A DNA stretch of 64,000 bases from Alkalihalobacillus sp. FSL W8-0930 (GTDB lineage: Bacteria > Bacillota > Bacilli > Bacillales > Bacillaceae_D): assembly GCA_037965595.1 (NCBI GenBank), contig CP150183.1, positions 1,550,001 through 1,614,000 on the forward strand. Direction: 5' to 3'. Shown here piece by piece: positions 61,547-64,000 of the stretch (positions are counted from its first letter, which is position 1; each line of letters starts with the position of its first letter). A model generated the notes under the pieces. The model was not told the origin of the DNA, made no database searches, and was given only the letters and a program-made list of their open reading frames with translations. Position numbers and translations under genes: made by a program.

Positions 61547-62262
61547 GATTTTGAACCTGACAATGTATTAAACCAATCACTAACGGAGCGATTACCTGAA
61601 AGGAGCACAGTATAATCGGACGCATCCTCACAGGAAATCTGATCTCGTTGTTGATTTAGTTGAGTAGTCATAGTTGTCTCGAGCAATGCTGTCACTTCCT
61701 GACGCGATTGATTATTGAATTGAATGGACTGGATTGGTGAACTGATCTCGATATAAAGACGTGGTTTTTGTTCATGTAACATCGTGTAATAATAGGTGAC
61801 GGTATAAATCGTCACCTTTTTGTCCCCTGTAGCTAAATGCGCTGAACCTGTTTTAAACTCAAGTGGTCTTTTTTCCAAAGGTTGCTCGGCTCCTTGTGGA
61901 AACATCCAAACAGCCTTTTGATCTTGCAAAAGCCCCTTTGCGTAGGCAAGTGTTTCTACAATGGCACGGGGCTTTTCTACATCAACGGAGAACGCACCAA
62001 TTCGTTTGAAGAAGGGGAATTCCTTCATCCCTTTTTCACTCATCATCGCATAGCTATGATACGGACAAACCGTTTGAGTTAAATAAAAGGTGATTAAGCC
62101 ATCCCACCAGCTCGAGTGATTGGCTAAGATGAGTACACCCGTATCTTCTTTATGAAATGCTCCCTTAATTAATACGCTAGAAAAAGAGCGTTTTAGCAGC
62201 CAATATGTGTTATACAAATGCAGTGCACGACTAAACCATGCACTTTTTTGTGCTTTGATCAT
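61543..62262 (-). CDS. Acyltransferase (PlsC-like) for carotenoid esterification (CrtO-like)
   Basis: 239 residues from ATG 62262 (AAGGA upstream; an in-frame TTG at 62295 is also possible). Acyltransferase motif NHSSWWDG (NHxxxxD) at about 45-52, and GAFHKEDTGVL / FPQGAEQPLEKR for motifs II-III. It would transfer a fatty acyl chain to the sugar of the carotenoid. Part of the right crt operon, overlapping the glycosyltransferase start by 4 bases. Confidence 0.75.
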   Translation of the reverse strand: MIKAQKSAWFSRALHLYNTYWLLKRSFSSVLIKGAFHKEDTGVLILANHSSWWDGLITFYLTQTVCPYHSYAMMSEKGMKEFPFFKRIGAFSVDVEKPRAIVETLAYAKGLLQDQKAVWMFPQGAEQPLEKRPLEFKTGSAHLATGDKKVTIYTVTYYYTMLHEQKPRLYIEISSPIQSIQFNNQSRQEVTALLETTMTTQLNQQRDQISCEDASDYTVLLSGNRSVSDWFNTLSGSKS

Positions 62263-62266
62263 GAGA

Positions 62267-63049
62267 TTATGATTCCTTCCACTTGATGTATCCAAATACT
62301 AACGGAACGCTTAGAACCATGGAAATAAGAACAGCTAACCATAGCTGATGAGTGATGGCTAAAATAACGAACATCACCACGACCATTAGATAGAGCCAAA
62401 CCATTCGAGGCTCCCAATATGTATCTTTGTAACCTGTCCATTTACCGGCCAATTGGAGTGTAAGATAAACAACCGAATGTAAAATGAAGGCTAGTACAAA
62501 CCAACCAAAGAAATTAGAGAAAGGAATATTGTAATAAAATCCCCCGGCTGTCCAGATCCAATACTCTTTCACCTGAAAAGCAACAGGGTCCAGCACAATA
62601 TCCATAATGACAGCGGCTGTCGAGCCAAGTAATGTGTATGTCAACCATTCCAACCATTTATTCGAGATTCTCCATGTATAGGCACGAGCGATCACATGAG
62701 TTGTAGCAATAACCATTAACCATGCTGCTCCAATCGTGAAGGGCACCTCGAACAAAATCAAACCAAAATCAGGATTATAAAAATAATCTCCAAAAAGGAT
62801 ACCGTAGTGTACACCAACACCCTCAACAATAAAGGTGATAATGACAATTAAAATGGATAAGACCGTTCCGAGCATTCTTCCGTATTGCTTAATAAGAAAG
62901 ATTGCACCGAGCACTCCGGTTAATACTAGAAATACGGTATTTGCCCATTCTAAGCTTGGTGGAAGGATATCAAACGTAAGAAGAATCACACCACATATGT
63001 ACCAAAAAACAAAAAAACGAAAAATGAACCGATCAAAGTTCTCTAACAT
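62267..63049 (-). CDS. Carotenoid biosynthesis membrane protein (CruF/DUF422-like)
   Basis: 260 residues from ATG 63049 (GGGAGG 8 bases upstream; a longer reading to 63211 has no ribosome site). Seven to eight hydrophobic spans with the family-type blocks FIVEGVGVHYGILFGDYFY, PFTIGAAWLMVIATTHVIA and DIVLDPVAFQVKEYWIW. CruF-type proteins hydrate carotenoid end groups (C1',2'-hydratase); in Bacillus clusters the homologue is kept next to the glycosyl- and acyltransferase. Its role in a C30 pathway is inferred. First gene of the right operon. Confidence 0.78.
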   Translation of the reverse strand: MLENFDRFIFRFFVFWYICGVILLTFDILPPSLEWANTVFLVLTGVLGAIFLIKQYGRMLGTVLSILIVIITFIVEGVGVHYGILFGDYFYNPDFGLILFEVPFTIGAAWLMVIATTHVIARAYTWRISNKWLEWLTYTLLGSTAAVIMDIVLDPVAFQVKEYWIWTAGGFYYNIPFSNFFGWFVLAFILHSVVYLTLQLAGKWTGYKDTYWEPRMVWLYLMVVVMFVILAITHQLWLAVLISMVLSVPLVFGYIKWKES

Positions 63050-63091
63050 GACAACCTCCCAGAAATTCTCTAAACTATATGTAGACACTAT

Positions 63092-63109
63092 GCTCATTGT
63101 ACAATGAGC
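63092..63109. promoter_or_regulatory. 18-bp perfect palindrome between the crt operon and the SDR gene
   Basis: GCTCATTGTACAATGAGC reads the same on both strands. It lies 43 bases upstream of the DUF422 start and 16 before the SDR start, overlapping the -35-like TTGTAC of a possible crt promoter (TTGTAC-N17-CATATA on the minus strand). Likely an operator controlling one or both genes. Confidence 0.55.
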
Positions 63110-63124
63110 GGAGGAGGAATGGCT

Positions 63125-63868
63125 ATGAATAAGCGTGTTGTACTCGTGACGGGTGCCGGAAATGGCATCGGTGCCGAAGTAGCTCTTGCTTTTGCAGAAC
63201 AAGGTGATCAAGTCATTGTTTCAGATGTGATTGCGGAAGATGCAGATCGTACTGTAAGTAAAATTCGTGAAGCTGGTGGGGAAGCGATTGCAATTGCCTG
63301 TGATGTCTCGAATAGTGACCAAGTGAAGGCAATGATCAATCAAATTGATCACACGTATGGACGTTTAGATGTATGCATTAACAATGCAGGCATTTCAAAG
63401 TGGAAGTCACCACTTGAGTTAGAGGAAGACGAATGGGATAAAGTGATGAATACAAATGCAAAAGGAACATTCTTATGTAGTAAAGAATCCGCTAAGCTGA
63501 TGGTGAAGGGCGCTCATGGTGGGTCGATTATTAATATGGCTTCAACAAGAGCAACGATGAGTGAGCCAAATTCCGAAGCATATGCTGCTTCAAAAGGAGC
63601 CATTGTCTCGCTTACGCACGCACTTGCTGCTTCCTTACAAGATCAGCATATCCAAGTGAACAGTATTAGTCCTGGTTGGATTCATACAGGTGACGTAAAT
63701 GAATTAAGAGATGTAGATCATACACAGCATTTCTCAAAAAGAGTTGGTGAGCCATCAGATATTGCACGTGTATGTTTATTTTTATCAGATCCGAGAAATA
63801 CATTTATAACAGGTGAAAATGTAACAATTGATGGTGGAATGACGAAAAAAATGATTTATGAGCACTAA
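63125..63868 (+). CDS. Short-chain dehydrogenase/reductase (SDR)
   Basis: 247 residues from ATG 63125, with AGGAGG 7 bases upstream (ATG 63119 is too close to it). Classical SDR: TGAGNGIG cofactor loop, NNAG, catalytic Ser in IINMASTRATMSE, YAASK (Tyr-x3-Lys) and ISPGWIHT. NAD(P)-dependent alcohol or ketone substrate unknown. It is divergent from the right crt operon; a carotenoid aldehyde/alcohol step is possible but not shown. Good candidate for co-regulation through the 18-bp palindrome. Confidence 0.8.
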   Translation: MNKRVVLVTGAGNGIGAEVALAFAEQGDQVIVSDVIAEDADRTVSKIREAGGEAIAIACDVSNSDQVKAMINQIDHTYGRLDVCINNAGISKWKSPLELEEDEWDKVMNTNAKGTFLCSKESAKLMVKGAHGGSIINMASTRATMSEPNSEAYAASKGAIVSLTHALAASLQDQHIQVNSISPGWIHTGDVNELRDVDHTQHFSKRVGEPSDIARVCLFLSDPRNTFITGENVTIDGGMTKKMIYEH

Positions 63869-63922
63869 AAAGAGGTTTCTTCTTACCTGCTAAGGGTATA
63901 GTAAAAGAGATGAGGTGTAAGG

Positions 63923-64000
63923 ATGAGTACAGAGCAAGAAAAGCAACAAACAAAAGATCAAGTAATGGGGCAGTTAGAACAAGTCATTGATCCAGAACTC
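63923..64000 (+). CDS. MIP18/DUF59-family iron-sulfur assembly factor, start only
   Basis: Only 26 residues are in the window (MSTEQEKQQTKDQVMGQLEQVIDPEL). The phrase VMGQLEQVIDPEL matches the DUF59 start in YitW/SufT proteins that mature [Fe-S] clusters. An AAGG site lies before the ATG. Function is tentative because the rest is outside the window. Confidence 0.5.
   Translation, partial: MSTEQEKQQTKDQVMGQLEQVIDPEL

Noticed and set aside
1-64000. CRISPR arrays, prophage, IS elements or rRNA genes
   Set aside because: No arrays of regularly spaced repeats, integrase, transposase or rRNA sequence were seen.

Overview
The window reads as the chromosome of a low-GC Gram-positive spore-former of the Bacillaceae, probably a pigmented, salt- or alkali-tolerant relative of Bacillus (Alkalihalobacillus/Halobacillus-like). 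Reasons: strong AGGAGG-type ribosome sites with ATG, GTG and TTG starts, Bacillus-style regulators and sites (TnrA box, cre-like sites, sigma-B-like promoters), orthologue-like genes such as nasB/nasC/nasA, ydaT, azlCD, rlmN, a YesM/YesN pair and a YtcP/LplB transporter, plus a Na+/H+ antiporter, a BCCT osmolyte transporter and a C30-type carotenoid cluster. Genus is an inference; no rRNA or marker gene is present.

Layout. 1-5,000: a cut-off VOC protein, a structured locus with tRNA-like ends (587-781), a lipoprotein, an RDD membrane protein, a DMT exporter, a sugar-isomerase-like protein and YdaT. 5,000-11,000: nitrate assimilation unit nasB-nasC-nasA with a TnrA box. 11,100-15,000: small membrane proteins and a tight run of small-molecule enzymes (P-loop kinase, HIT, deaminase, PNPOx-like, APH-like kinase, SnoaL-like). 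15,000-21,000: Eis-like acetyltransferase, two Nudix hydrolases, a stress-type SDR, a 55-residue protein and a manganese catalase. 21,000-33,500: BrnQ, AzlC/AzlD with an XRE-cupin regulator, NADH oxidase family, Na+/H+ antiporter, oxidoreductase, Gate-domain membrane protein, heme-monooxygenase-like protein, RlmN and a POT peptide transporter. 33,700-42,500: YesM/YesN-type two-component system followed by an ABC importer with two permeases and two tandem duplicate binding lipoproteins. 42,700-45,500: GntR-type regulator, peptide-binding lipoprotein and an unknown protein. 45,700-50,600: a three-gene phosphorelay and c-di-GMP cassette. 50,700-63,050: a carotenoid cluster split into two convergent halves, with a TetR/BCCT/hydrolase module between them. 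The window ends with an SDR and the start of a YitW/SufT-like gene.

How genes work together. NasA imports nitrate and NasB/NasC reduce it to nitrite under nitrogen limitation; no nitrite reductase is in the window. The importer has no ATPase of its own, as usual for this family, and probably borrows a shared one. In the carotenoid cluster CrtM makes 4,4'-diapophytoene, two CrtN-like enzymes desaturate (and perhaps further oxidise) it, a CrtP-like oxygenase oxidises the end group, and a glycosyltransferase and an acyltransferase decorate it, giving a glycosyl-acyl C30 xanthophyll of the staphyloxanthin type (inference).

The items most worth following are the tRNA-like locus interrupted by about 120 extra bases, a three-copy intergenic element whose hairpin shows compensatory changes and whose inner module is bounded by direct repeats, the phosphorelay/diguanylate cyclase cassette next to the pigment genes, and several strong palindromic operators.
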